Assembly: GCF_000761245.1 (NCBI RefSeq)
Contig: NZ_AWOR01000001.1
Location: 372,001-436,000, forward strand
DNA from: Comamonas testosteroni
Lineage (GTDB): Bacteria > Pseudomonadota > Gammaproteobacteria > Burkholderiales > Burkholderiaceae_C
Reading direction: 5' to 3'
DNA length: 64,000 bases
Of this stretch, positions 1-7,481 are shown piece by piece; the stretch's first letter is position 1, and every line of letters starts with the position of its first letter. Made by a program: the position numbers and the translations under genes. The notes below the pieces were generated by a model. The model did not search any database and was not told the DNA's origin. It was given only the letters and a program-made list of their open reading frames with translations.

Positions 1-261
1 GATTACGGCAAGGCCGTGCAGTGGTATCAGCGCGCGGCCGAGCAGGGCGATGCCGCAGCCCAGTACAACCTGGGCATGGTCTATGCACAGGGCCAGGGCG
101 TGCCGCGTGACAATGCCAGGGCCTACTTCTGGTACAACCTGGCGGCCATGGAGCTGGGTGGCGACGCCGCCAAGCGCCGCGATGAAGCGGCCAACAAGCT
201 CAGCATTGCCCAGGTGGCCGAGCAGCAGAACAAGGCGCTGGCCTGGCAACCCAAGCGCTGA
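1..261 (+). CDS. Sel1-repeat protein, 3' part (5' end outside window)
   Basis: The reading frame is open from the first base and ends with TGA at 259-261, so only the last 86 residues are present. They contain a Sel1-like TPR unit: a helix with WYQRAAEQGDAAAQYNLG, then the typical continuation MVYAQGQGVPRDNARAYFWY. A charged helical tail follows and ends in a lysine/arginine-rich stretch. Sel1 repeats are helical-pair scaffolds for protein-protein contacts, often in secreted or envelope proteins. The N-terminus, and therefore any signal peptide or extra domain, cannot be judged here. The GTG at 16 is internal and not a credible start because the repeat begins before it. A strong terminator follows 25 nt after the stop. 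Confidence 0.9.
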   Translation, partial: DYGKAVQWYQRAAEQGDAAAQYNLGMVYAQGQGVPRDNARAYFWYNLAAMELGGDAAKRRDEAANKLSIAQVAEQQNKALAWQPKR

Positions 262-285
262 TTGCCGCTTTGCACTCAGGCACCC

Positions 286-313
286 AAGCGCTTCCCTCGA
301 GAAGCGCTTTTTT
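286..313 (+). terminator. Rho-independent terminator after the Sel1 gene
   Basis: A 9-bp perfect stem, AAGCGCTTC with GAAGCGCTT, encloses a 6-nt loop and is followed by a run of T. It ends the Sel1 transcript and separates it from the Bug-protein gene. Confidence 0.9.
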
Positions 314-444
314 CTGCCGGCCGGCTCCCGCCATGGTTCAAATCATGGCTCGAATGCAGCGATCCAGCGCAGGTTGGCGACCAGATCAGACTGCCCGGAC
401 AGCGCTTTGTGCGGCCGATGATTTCTAAAACCAAGGAGACAACA

Positions 445-1428
445 ATGAAGAAGACTTCAATGAACATACTGGCCGGCCTGATGGCTGGCGCAGGCCTGCT
501 TTTGTCCGCGGGCGCACAGGCTCAGGACGCCTTTCCCTCCAAGCCGATTCGCATCGTGCTGGGCTTTCCCGCCGGCGGCCCGCTGGACCAGCATGCCCGT
601 TTGCTGACCGACAAGCTGCAAGGCGTGCTCGGTCAGCCGCTGGTGGTGGATTACAAGCCCGGAGCGGGCGGCTCCGTGGGGGCGCAGGACGTGATGCGCT
701 CGCCCGCCGACGGCTACACGCTGATGCTGGCCAATACCGGCGTGATGGTCATCAACTCTGCGCTCTACAGCAAGCTGCCCTACAACACGCTCAAGGACTT
801 CACGCCGATTGCCCGCACCGCCATGCAGCCGCTGGCGCTGCTGGTCAACAACAAGGTGCCGGCCAAGACGCTGACCGAGTTCATGACCTATGCCAAGGCC
901 AATCCCGGCAAGATCAACTTCGGCTCGGCCGGCAACGGCGGCATCAGCCATCTGGTGCCCGAGATGTTCAAGAGCGCCGCAGGCGTGGATCTGGTGCACA
1001 TCCCCTACAAGGGCAGCGCGCCTGCGTTCACTGATCTGATCGGCGGTCAGGTGCAGTTCATGGCCGAGAGCATTCCTCAGGCTGCGGCCTATCACAAGCA
1101 GGGCAAGGTGCGCGCCCTGGCCGTGACCAGCAAGGAACGCAACCCCGCACTGCCTGAGGTGCCGACCGCCATAGAGTCCGGCCTCAAGGGCTTCGAGGTG
1201 GTGGGCTTCTATGGCTTTCTCGCCCCTGCCGGCCTGCCCAAGGACGTGACCGCCAAGCTCAGCAACGCCTTCCAGCAGGTCATGAACCTGCCCGATGTGA
1301 AGAGCCGCATGGTGGAGCAGGGCGCCGATCCGGCCTTCCTGGGCTCCGAGGCCTTCGGCAAGTTCCTGGCCAGCGAGACTCCGCGCTGGGCGGCAGCCGT
1401 CAAGGCCTCCGGCACGAAACTGGATTAA
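445..1428 (+). CDS. Bug-family (TctC-like) tripartite tricarboxylate transporter substrate-binding protein
   Basis: This 327-residue periplasmic binding protein belongs to the Bug/TctC family, which is greatly expanded in Burkholderiales. Residues 1 to about 27 form a signal peptide ending in AGAQAQ. The mature protein opens with the family hallmark FPSKPIRIVLGFPAGGPLD and has the PGAGGSVGAQ and GSAGNGG segments that line the ligand site. The ATG at 445 is chosen because AAGGAG lies just upstream and the signal peptide starts there; an earlier in-frame start would add about 60 unrelated residues. No TctA or TctB membrane partner is adjacent, which is common for orphan Bug proteins. The ligand, probably a carboxylate, cannot be predicted. 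Confidence 0.93.
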   Translation: MKKTSMNILAGLMAGAGLLLSAGAQAQDAFPSKPIRIVLGFPAGGPLDQHARLLTDKLQGVLGQPLVVDYKPGAGGSVGAQDVMRSPADGYTLMLANTGVMVINSALYSKLPYNTLKDFTPIARTAMQPLALLVNNKVPAKTLTEFMTYAKANPGKINFGSAGNGGISHLVPEMFKSAAGVDLVHIPYKGSAPAFTDLIGGQVQFMAESIPQAAAYHKQGKVRALAVTSKERNPALPEVPTAIESGLKGFEVVGFYGFLAPAGLPKDVTAKLSNAFQQVMNLPDVKSRMVEQGADPAFLGSEAFGKFLASETPRWAAAVKASGTKLD

Positions 1429-1546
1429 CCCCCTGAGGCGCTGCGCGCCTTCCCCCTTTCTCTACGCGCTTTGCGCTAGGTAAGGGGGACGACAGCCTCG
1501 GTGCGGGGCGGCCCTTCCTCGCTGTCCCTTTGCTGGGGCACGCCAG
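1429..1546 (+). repeat. Intergenic repeat family A, copy 1
   Basis: The copy begins with CCCCCTGAGGCGCT directly after the Bug-protein stop codon and carries the shared blocks GCGCGCCTTCCCCC, GGGGGACGACAGCCTCGG and GCGGGGCGGCCC. The same blocks recur at five other intergenic places in this window. An AT-richer insert (about 1459-1485) lengthens this copy. Confidence 0.75.
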
Positions 1547-1566
1547 TTTTTGATGCCTTTGAGCGC

Positions 1567-1606
1567 AAAAAAGCCCGGTCACTTTGGGTGGCCGGGCTTT
1601 TGTTTT
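1567..1606. terminator. Bidirectional terminator between the Bug gene and ugpQ
   Basis: The stem GCCCGGTCAC/GTGGCCGGGC has one G-U pair. It is flanked by a run of A on the left and a run of T on the right, so it can terminate both the rightward Bug transcript and the leftward ugp transcript. Confidence 0.85.
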
Positions 1607-1607
1607 G

Positions 1608-1700
1608 CTATGGATATCGAAGCTGCTTGCGCTTGATTTGAAAGGAATTCAGCATTGATTGATGCTGAAGTTATTAGTGGACCTGCGTAAGCAGCTACTG
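1608..1700. repeat. AT-richer intergenic repeat family B, copy 1 (degenerate)
   Basis: This stretch contains GAAGCTGCTTGCGCTTGA, followed by a GAATTCAG block and an inverted AGCATTGAT/ATGCTG pair. The first block is shared with the region after aspS. It is degenerate and the family assignment is tentative. Confidence 0.4.
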
Positions 1701-1702
1701 TT

Positions 1703-2479
1703 TTACAGCTGCTCGCCTGTCTGCGCGGGGCTGAAAAGGTCCACGCGGTCGGTGATGATGCCGTCCGTGCCCAGGTCTATCAGGCGCTGTGCCGCCCATT
1801 GGTCGTTGACGGTGTAGCTGCTGCAGTAGAGGCCTGCGCCATGCACCTTGGTCACCAGCTCGGTCGTCCACAGCGCATGGTTGAGCACCATGGCGCTGCA
1901 GTCCAGCTCCAGAGCCAGCTTCAGGTCGGCGTCGCCGCTGGCGTCGGCCAGCTTGTCCACCAGCAGGCCGCGGGGAATATGCGGTGCGGTCTCGCGGGCG
2001 CCCTTGAGCGATTCGGACTTGAACGAGGTGAACAGCGGCTGCACCTGGGCTTGCGGCCAGATGCGCTGCATCAGCTCGCCGCAGGCGCGGCCGGTTTCCA
2101 GCTCCTGGCCTGGAGTCGGCTTGATTTCCACATTCAGGTGCAGATGGTTGGCCAGGCACCAGCGCGCCAGGGCTTCCAGCGTGGGCAGGGCTTCGCCCGC
2201 ATAGGCGCGCGAGTGCCAGCTGCCGGCGTCGAGCTGGGCGATCTCGCCCATGCTCAGTGCGCCGCCAATGCCGCTGCCGTTGGTGGTGCGCTCCAGTGTG
2301 GCGTCATGCATCAGAAACAGCACGCCGTCCTGGCTGAGCTTGGCATCGCATTCAAAGAAGCGGTAGCCGTGTTGCGCGCCCAGACGGAAGGCGCTCATGG
2401 TGTTCTCCGGTGCCAGCTTGCCGGCGCCGCGGTGGGCCACCCAACGAGGGTAGGGCCAGGGTTTCAAAGCAGTAGTCAT
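1703..2479 (-). CDS. ugpQ: Cytosolic glycerophosphodiester phosphodiesterase
   Basis: This 258-residue GDPD-family enzyme hydrolyses glycerophosphodiesters to sn-glycerol-3-phosphate and an alcohol. The N-terminal catalytic block VAHRGAGKLAPENTMSAF contains the HR and PEN-T signature; FFECDAKLSQDG and LFLMHD supply the acid and histidine residues of the active site. LNVEIKPTPG is the third conserved block. There is no signal peptide, so it should act in the cytoplasm on imported substrate, as UgpQ does. The ATG at 2479 is chosen because the GDPD domain begins within 15 residues of it; the frame stays open far upstream but without homology. It is the last gene of the ugp cluster, 259 bp after ugpC, with a terminator-like hairpin and a repeat in between. 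Confidence 0.93.
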   Translation of the reverse strand: MTTALKPWPYPRWVAHRGAGKLAPENTMSAFRLGAQHGYRFFECDAKLSQDGVLFLMHDATLERTTNGSGIGGALSMGEIAQLDAGSWHSRAYAGEALPTLEALARWCLANHLHLNVEIKPTPGQELETGRACGELMQRIWPQAQVQPLFTSFKSESLKGARETAPHIPRGLLVDKLADASGDADLKLALELDCSAMVLNHALWTTELVTKVHGAGLYCSSYTVNDQWAAQRLIDLGTDGIITDRVDLFSPAQTGEQL

Positions 2480-2504
2480 AGTGGATTTGCGCCCATGTAG
2501 ACGT

Positions 2505-2538
2505 GAAAAAAGCGCCATCAGCGTGGGCTTGGGCGCTT
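2505..2538 (-). terminator. Terminator-like hairpin between ugpC and ugpQ
   Basis: On the minus strand AAGCGCC and GGCGCTT form a 7-bp stem with a 15-nt loop followed by six T. It lies downstream of ugpC and about 25 nt before the ugpQ start, so it may end or attenuate the ugpBAEC transcript. Confidence 0.6.
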
Positions 2539-2654
2539 GGAGAAGTTTATGGCAGAAGGAATTCTGCGGTCGTGAGCGTATGCATGCGATGAGATTGAGT
2601 CGGTCATTGGCGTCCGTGAACTCGTTCTTGAAGGCTGCGCATTCACGGTGCAAG

Positions 2655-2731
2655 GGCACCGAGACAGAGCCGCCGCCCCCCTCGGGCGCCAGGCGCCCAG
2701 CAGGGGAAGCGGCGAAGCCGCTCAGGGGGGG
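2655..2731 (-). repeat. Intergenic repeat family A, copy 2
   Basis: Read on the minus strand it starts CCCCCCTGAGCGGCTTCG, 7 nt after the ugpC stop codon, and continues with GCTTCCCC and a GGGGGCGGCGGCTCTG block. It sits between ugpC and ugpQ in the orientation of the operon. Confidence 0.7.
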
Positions 2732-2738
2732 TTGCGAT

Positions 2739-3746
2739 TTATACGCGTTTGCCGGTTTCGGCGTTGAACCAGTGCAGGCGGTCTTCGCGCGCCGAGATGC
2801 GGGCCGTGTCACCGGGCTTGGGATAGGGCTTGCCTTCTTCCACGCGCACGGTGACATCTTCATCGCCCACCTTGCCGTAGAGCAGGCGTTCGGCGCCCAG
2901 CAGTTCCACGGTCTGGACCTTGAACTCCACACCGCCGGCTTCCACCAGGTCGATATGCTCGGGGCGGATGCCAAGGATCAGGCCGGGCTTGCCGTTGGGC
3001 GAGTGCTTGAGCAGGTTCATGGGAGGGGAGCCGATGAAGCCCGCCACAAAGGTGGAGGCGGGTGTGTGATAGACCTCTTCGGGCGTGCCGAACTGCTCCA
3101 CATTGCCGCCGTTCATCACCACCATGCGCTGGGCCAGGGTCATGGCCTCGACCTGGTCATGGGTCACGAACAGGCTGGTGATGCCCAGCTCGGCGTGCAG
3201 CTTCTGGATTTCCAGGCGGGTCTGGCCGCGCAGCTTGGCGTCCAGATTGGACAGGGGTTCGTCGAACAGGAAGACCTGGGGCTGGCGCACGATGGCGCGG
3301 CCCATGGCCACGCGCTGGCGCTGGCCGCCAGAGAGCTGGCGCGGCTTGCGTTCCAGCAGATGGCTCAGCTCCAGAATCTTGGCAGCCTTGTCCACGCGGC
3401 GCTTGATCTCGTCCTCGGGCACCTTGGCGAGCTTCAGGCCGTAGGCCATGTTCTCGTAGTTGCTCATGTGGGGGTAGAGCGCGTAGTTCTGGAACACCAT
3501 GGCGATATTGCGCTTGGCGGGCTCCAGGTCGTTGACCTTGTTGCTGCCGATCAGCAGGTCGCCATCGGTGATTTCTTCCAGGCCTGCGATCATGCGCAGC
3601 AGGGTGGACTTGCCGCAGCCCGAGGGGCCGACCAGCACGATGAATTCGCCGTCCTTGATTTCGACGTTGATTCCGTGAATGACGGGCACGGCAGACTTGC
3701 CGGTGCCGTAACGCTTGATGATGTTCTTCAGAGAGATGGATGCCAT
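2739..3746 (-). CDS. ugpC: sn-glycerol-3-phosphate importer ATP-binding subunit
   Basis: This 335-residue MalK/UgpC-type ATPase energises uptake of glycerol-3-phosphate and glycerophosphodiesters. Walker [10 protein letters not shown] is at residues 40-48, the ABC signature LSGGQ at 138-142 and Walker B VFLFDEP at 158-164, with the switch histidine in VTHDQVEAM. The C-terminal third is the regulatory OB-fold (TOBE) domain typical of sugar and polyol importers, with GIRPEHIDL. The length is close to the family norm. The gene follows ugpE after 60 nt in a ugpB-A-E-C order. The ugp context, rather than the ATPase alone, decides the substrate, because UgpC and MalK are very similar. Confidence 0.94.
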   Translation of the reverse strand: MASISLKNIIKRYGTGKSAVPVIHGINVEIKDGEFIVLVGPSGCGKSTLLRMIAGLEEITDGDLLIGSNKVNDLEPAKRNIAMVFQNYALYPHMSNYENMAYGLKLAKVPEDEIKRRVDKAAKILELSHLLERKPRQLSGGQRQRVAMGRAIVRQPQVFLFDEPLSNLDAKLRGQTRLEIQKLHAELGITSLFVTHDQVEAMTLAQRMVVMNGGNVEQFGTPEEVYHTPASTFVAGFIGSPPMNLLKHSPNGKPGLILGIRPEHIDLVEAGGVEFKVQTVELLGAERLLYGKVGDEDVTVRVEEGKPYPKPGDTARISAREDRLHWFNAETGKRV

Positions 3747-3806
3747 GACAGGTCTTCCAAGTATTCGTTCAATGGGGCAAAAGGCGGGATGGGTCGTGGT
3801 CGAGGC

Positions 3807-4658
3807 TTATTTCTCGGTATCCACCAGACCCTTCACAAACCACTTTTGCATCAGCATCACCACGGCCGTAGGCGGCAGCATGGCCAGGATGGCAGTGGCC
3901 ATCACAATGTTCCAGTCGACGCTGGCGTCGCCGCCGCCGCCCAGCATGCTCTTGATACCGACGACCACGGGGTACATGTCTTCCGAGGTGGTCATGAGAA
4001 GAGGCCACAGGTACTGGTTCCAGCCATAGATGAACTGGATCACGAACAGTGCGGCAATCGAGGTCTTGGACAAGGGCACCAGAATGTCCTTGAAAAAGCG
4101 CATGGGGCCGGCGCCGTCGATGCGGGCTGCTTCGACCAGCTCGTCCGGCACGCTCAGGAAGAACTGGCGGAACAGGAAGGTGGCGGTGGCTGAGGCGATC
4201 AGCGGCAGGGACAGGCCGGCGTAGCTGTTGAGCAGGCCCAGTTCTGCCACAACCTTGTAGGTGGGCAGAATGCGCACTTCTACGGGCAGCATCAGCGTCA
4301 CGAAGATGGCCCAAAAGCACAGCATCTTGAAGGGGAAGCGGAAGTAGACGATGGCAAAGGCCGACAGCAGCGAAATCGCGATCTTGCCCACGGTGATGAT
4401 CATGGCCACGACAAAGCTCACCCACATCATCTGCACGACGTTGGTGTTGGAGCCCAGTTTGCCCGAGCCCACCAGGGCTTCCTTGTAGTTTTCCCACAGG
4501 TGGGTGCCGGGCAGCAGAGGCATGGGTGCCTGCACGATCTCGCTGGCTGTGTGGGTGGAGGCCACCAGTGCCAGATACAGCGGGAAGGCGACGATGGCCA
4601 CGCCGAGAATCAGTACGGCGTGGGAGAAGAAATTAAGCCAGGGATTGCGATCGACCAT
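3807..4658 (-). CDS. ugpE: sn-glycerol-3-phosphate importer permease
   Basis: This is a 283-residue inner-membrane permease of the MalG/UgpE class. About six hydrophobic segments are visible, starting with [25 protein letters not shown]. The cytoplasmic EAA loop that docks on UgpC reads [20 protein letters not shown]. The gene ends with a charged tail, [12 protein letters not shown]. It starts 2 nt after the ugpA stop codon, which suggests translational coupling. With UgpA it forms the membrane channel of the importer. Confidence 0.94.
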   Translation of the reverse strand: MVDRNPWLNFFSHAVLILGVAIVAFPLYLALVASTHTASEIVQAPMPLLPGTHLWENYKEALVGSGKLGSNTNVVQMMWVSFVVAMIITVGKIAISLLSAFAIVYFRFPFKMLCFWAIFVTLMLPVEVRILPTYKVVAELGLLNSYAGLSLPLIASATATFLFRQFFLSVPDELVEAARIDGAGPMRFFKDILVPLSKTSIAALFVIQFIYGWNQYLWPLLMTTSEDMYPVVVGIKSMLGGGGDASVDWNIVMATAILAMLPPTAVVMLMQKWFVKGLVDTEK

Positions 4659-4660
4659 GA

Positions 4661-5542
4661 TCAGTACTGCACTTTCTTTTCAACATAGCGGAACTGGATC
4701 ACGGTCAGCACGACAACAATCAGCATCAGGATCACGGACTGGGCTGCGGAGCCGCCCAGGTCCAGCGCCTTGAAGCCGTCCAGATAGACCTTGTAGACCA
4801 GAATCGATGTCGATTGGCCGGGGCCACCATGGGTGGCTGCGTCGATGATGCCGAAGGTGTCAAAGAACGCGTAGACGATGTTGATCACCAGCAGGAAGAA
4901 GGTGGTGGGCGAGAGCAGCGGCAGCTGGATGTTCCAGAAACGGCGCCATGGGCCGGCACCGTCGATGGATGCGGCTTCGATCAGCGCCTTGGGGATGGAC
5001 TGCAGGCCCGCAAGGAAAAACAGGAAGTTGTAGGAGATCTGTTTCCACACCGAGGCCAGCACGATCAGCGTCATGGCCTGGTTTTCGTTCATCAGATGGT
5101 TCCAGGTATAGCCCAGCTTGTTCAGGAAATACGCCACCACACCGATGGAGGGCGAGAACATGAAGACCCACAGCACACCCGCGATGACGGGGGCGACCGC
5201 GTAGGGAATGATCAGCAAGGTCTTGTAGACCATGGCGAAGCGCACGATGCGATCCGCAAAGATTGCCAAGGCCAATGAGGTGGCAATGCCAAGACCAGCG
5301 ACGAGCACGGAAAACAGGGCTGTGCGCTTGAAGGAATTCAGATAGGTGGGGTCGGAGAAGATCTGCCGGAAATTGTCAAATCCCACCCATTCGGTGCTCA
5401 TGCCGAACGCGTCTTCCATCTGGAATGACTGGAGGACAGCCTGACCAGCGGGCCAGAAAAAGAAGATACCGATGATCAGTAGCTGGGGGGCGATCAGCAC
5501 CCAGGGCAGCCACTTGGATCGGAAAAGAACGCGTTTTTCCAT
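4661..5542 (-). CDS. ugpA: sn-glycerol-3-phosphate importer permease
   Basis: This is a 293-residue inner-membrane permease of the MalF/UgpA class and the partner of UgpE. The N-terminus [20 protein letters not shown] leads into the first membrane helix, and about six helices follow. The EAA loop [20 protein letters not shown] is the ATPase-docking site. The start ATG at 5542 lies 122 nt after the ugpB stop, in a spacer with two tandem hairpins. Expression from the ugpB promoter is likely, at a lower level than the binding protein. Confidence 0.94.
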   Translation of the reverse strand: MEKRVLFRSKWLPWVLIAPQLLIIGIFFFWPAGQAVLQSFQMEDAFGMSTEWVGFDNFRQIFSDPTYLNSFKRTALFSVLVAGLGIATSLALAIFADRIVRFAMVYKTLLIIPYAVAPVIAGVLWVFMFSPSIGVVAYFLNKLGYTWNHLMNENQAMTLIVLASVWKQISYNFLFFLAGLQSIPKALIEAASIDGAGPWRRFWNIQLPLLSPTTFFLLVINIVYAFFDTFGIIDAATHGGPGQSTSILVYKVYLDGFKALDLGGSAAQSVILMLIVVVLTVIQFRYVEKKVQY

Positions 5543-5618
5543 GAGGAGTTACAAATAAAAAAACCGCCGGAGCCTGGGTGCAGTCAACGGGGTATTTGGG
5601 GGTGCAGAGCCTTGTTTG

Positions 5619-5656
5619 AAGGCCCCGCAGGCCTTGGCGGCACCCTTGCGGGTGCC
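5619..5656 (-). promoter_or_regulatory. Tandem hairpins in the ugpB-ugpA spacer
   Basis: Right after the ugpB stop codon the minus strand can form GGCACCC-GCAA-GGGTGCC, a 7-bp stem with a GNRA-type loop. It is followed by a 6-bp AAGGCC/GGCCTT stem. Neither has a T run. Such hairpins commonly protect the upstream binding-protein mRNA from 3' exonucleases. Confidence 0.55.
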
Positions 5657-5664
5657 TGGAGGGT

Positions 5665-6978
5665 TTACTGTTTGTAGGAGCGCTCGAAGCGAGCCAGCAA
5701 TTCGTTGCCGCGGCTCACGATGGAGTCCAGCGCCTGCTTGCCGGTCTTCTTGCCAGCCCACACCTGTTCGAGTTCTTCATCCTCGATGGTACGGATCTGC
5801 ACGTAGTTGCCCAGACGGATGCCGCGCGAGTTGTCGGTCACCTTGCGGATCATCTGCGTCACGGCCGTATCGGTGCCGGGGTTCTTGGCGTAGAAGCCGG
5901 ACTTTTCGGTCAGGTCATAGGCCGCCATGGTCACGGGCAGGTAGCCGGTGCGCTGGTGCGAAGCGGCCTGCACCTTGGTCTGCGACAGGAACTCGAAGAA
6001 CTTGGCCACGCCCTTGTACTCTTCGGCCTTCTTGCCGGCCATGACCCACAGCGAAGCGCCGCCGATCACGGTGTTCTGGGGCGCGCCCTTGACATCGGGA
6101 TAGTAGGGCAGGGGAGCCAGGGCGTAATTGAACTTGGCGTTCTTGGCCACATCGCCGTAGAAGCCGGACGAAGTCTGGATCATGGCGCATTCACCGGCGG
6201 TGAACGAAGCCTGGGGGGTGGAGGCGCGGCCCTTGTAGACAAATTCGCCAGCCTTGGCCGCTGCGGCCAGGTTGTCGATGTGCTTGACGTGCAAAGGCGA
6301 GTTGATCTTCATGCGCGCCTTGTAGCCGTTGGCGCTCAGACCGTTGTGCTCGGTGGCGAATTCCACGTTGTGCCAGGTGGAGAAGGACTCCAGCTGGGTC
6401 CAGCCTTGCCATGCCAGGGTCATGGGGCAGCTGTGGCCGCTTTCCTTGAGCTTCTTGGCGGCAGCAAAGACTTCGGGCCAGGTCTTGGGGGCGACGTCGG
6501 GGTTCAGGCCGGCCTTCTTGAAGGCGTCCTTGTTGTAGTAGAAGATGGTTGTCGAGCTGTTGAAGGGGAAGCTCAGCATCTGGCCGTTGGGGGCCGTGTA
6601 GTAGCCGGCCACGGCGGGGATGTAGGCCTTGGGGTCGAAAGCGACGCCGGCGTCCTGCATCACCTTGCCCACGGGCACGGTCGCGCCCTTGGAGGCCATC
6701 ATGGTGGCAGTACCCACTTCAAACACCTGCAGGATGTGAGGGGCGTTGCCCGAGCGGAAGGCTGCAATCGCGGCTGTCATGGATTCGTCGTACACGCCCT
6801 TGAACGTGGGAACGACCTTGTAATCCTTCTGGCTTTCGTTGAACTGCTTGGCCAGGTCATTGACCCACTCGTTATTCACGGCAGTCATCGAGTGCCACCA
6901 TTGGATTTCGGTGACGGCTTGTGCCGAGAAAGTAGTAGCGGCGACGGCGGCGGCCATGGCCAGTTGCTTGAATTGCAT
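5665..6978 (-). CDS. ugpB: sn-glycerol-3-phosphate periplasmic binding protein
   Basis: This 437-residue extracellular solute-binding protein (family 1) delivers glycerol-3-phosphate and glycerophosphodiesters to UgpAE. A signal peptide covers about residues 1-21 (MQFKQLAMAAAVAATTFSAQA). The mature start TEIQWWHSMTAVNNEWVNDL closely matches the UgpB family, in which the tryptophan/histidine region contacts ligand. The length matches the E. coli protein. It is the first gene of ugpBAEC(Q). Pho-box-like direct repeats 48-150 bp upstream suggest induction by phosphate starvation through PhoB. Confidence 0.95.
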   Translation of the reverse strand: MQFKQLAMAAAVAATTFSAQAVTEIQWWHSMTAVNNEWVNDLAKQFNESQKDYKVVPTFKGVYDESMTAAIAAFRSGNAPHILQVFEVGTATMMASKGATVPVGKVMQDAGVAFDPKAYIPAVAGYYTAPNGQMLSFPFNSSTTIFYYNKDAFKKAGLNPDVAPKTWPEVFAAAKKLKESGHSCPMTLAWQGWTQLESFSTWHNVEFATEHNGLSANGYKARMKINSPLHVKHIDNLAAAAKAGEFVYKGRASTPQASFTAGECAMIQTSSGFYGDVAKNAKFNYALAPLPYYPDVKGAPQNTVIGGASLWVMAGKKAEEYKGVAKFFEFLSQTKVQAASHQRTGYLPVTMAAYDLTEKSGFYAKNPGTDTAVTQMIRKVTDNSRGIRLGNYVQIRTIEDEELEQVWAGKKTGKQALDSIVSRGNELLARFERSYKQ

Positions 6979-7025
6979 GAAGGCTCCTCTAACGATCGTT
7001 GACGAAATATGCGGTGATGCACACT

Positions 7026-7054
7026 AAGTCATCCGTATGACATATGGATGTCAT
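7026..7054 (-). promoter_or_regulatory. Pho-box-like triple repeat upstream of ugpB
   Basis: On the minus strand three 7-mers, ATGACAT, ATGTCAT and ATGACTT, are each separated by 4 bp, the 11-bp period of PhoB sites (consensus half-site CTGTCAT). The cluster ends 48 bp before the ugpB start. The first two half-sites also form a perfect inverted repeat, so binding by another dimeric regulator is possible. Confidence 0.5.
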
Positions 7055-7111
7055 TGTTTGCATGGGCAACGCGCCGCACCATGGGCAGAACCCGCAGTCA
7101 CAAGCCTTTGT

Positions 7112-7129
7112 ATGACGATCCGGTGACAT
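7112..7129 (-). promoter_or_regulatory. Pho-box-like pair upstream of ugpB
   Basis: On the minus strand ATGTCAC-N4-TCGTCAT has the 7-4-7 architecture of a PhoB box in the direction of ugpB, 134 bp before its start. It sits in the 503-bp spacer 6979-7481, which otherwise holds the nearer triple repeat, a short unassigned reading frame at 7246-7392 and no recognisable gene. Confidence 0.5.
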
Positions 7130-7245
7130 TTGATGGTGCGCGAAGCTGCGCCATTCTAGGTCAACGGCATTTCGTTTGTTGTTGGTAGTCTTTCGTATTG
7201 AGTTGTTTTTGATTCGGAAATGTATGATTTTTGTCTAAATAGCCT

Positions 7246-7392
7246 ATGAAAGATTCATCTACCATTTGGCTGCGTGCAGCGCTGAACGGGTTCGCAGTGC
7301 CTTTGCGCACTGCCATGTGGCCAATCGCCTGGGAAATGCCGGTGGGGCTTGCTGCTTTGGCGATAGCAGGGCTGGCCACTCAGAACCCATAG
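7246..7392 (+). CDS. Possible small 48-residue protein, unassigned
   Basis: An ATG-initiated frame of 48 codons begins MKDSSTIWLRAALNGF and ends with a hydrophobic stretch, VGLAALAIAGLATQNP. It lies between the divergent ugpB and the large oxidoreductase gene. There is no convincing ribosome-binding site and nothing recognisable in the sequence. It may be a chance frame or a gene remnant. Confidence 0.15.
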   Translation: MKDSSTIWLRAALNGFAVPLRTAMWPIAWEMPVGLAALAIAGLATQNP

Positions 7393-7481
7393 CAAAGCAT
7401 GGCTGAGCCGCCGTCGCTTAAAATCGTCATCCCACTGGCTTAGGGGTGCCACACAGAGGGCGCCCGACACGGTCTACCCCC

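Noticed and set aside
2481..4193. 570-codon plus-strand frame over ugpC and ugpE
   Set aside because: It is antisense to two clearly recognised genes and has no homology-like motifs.
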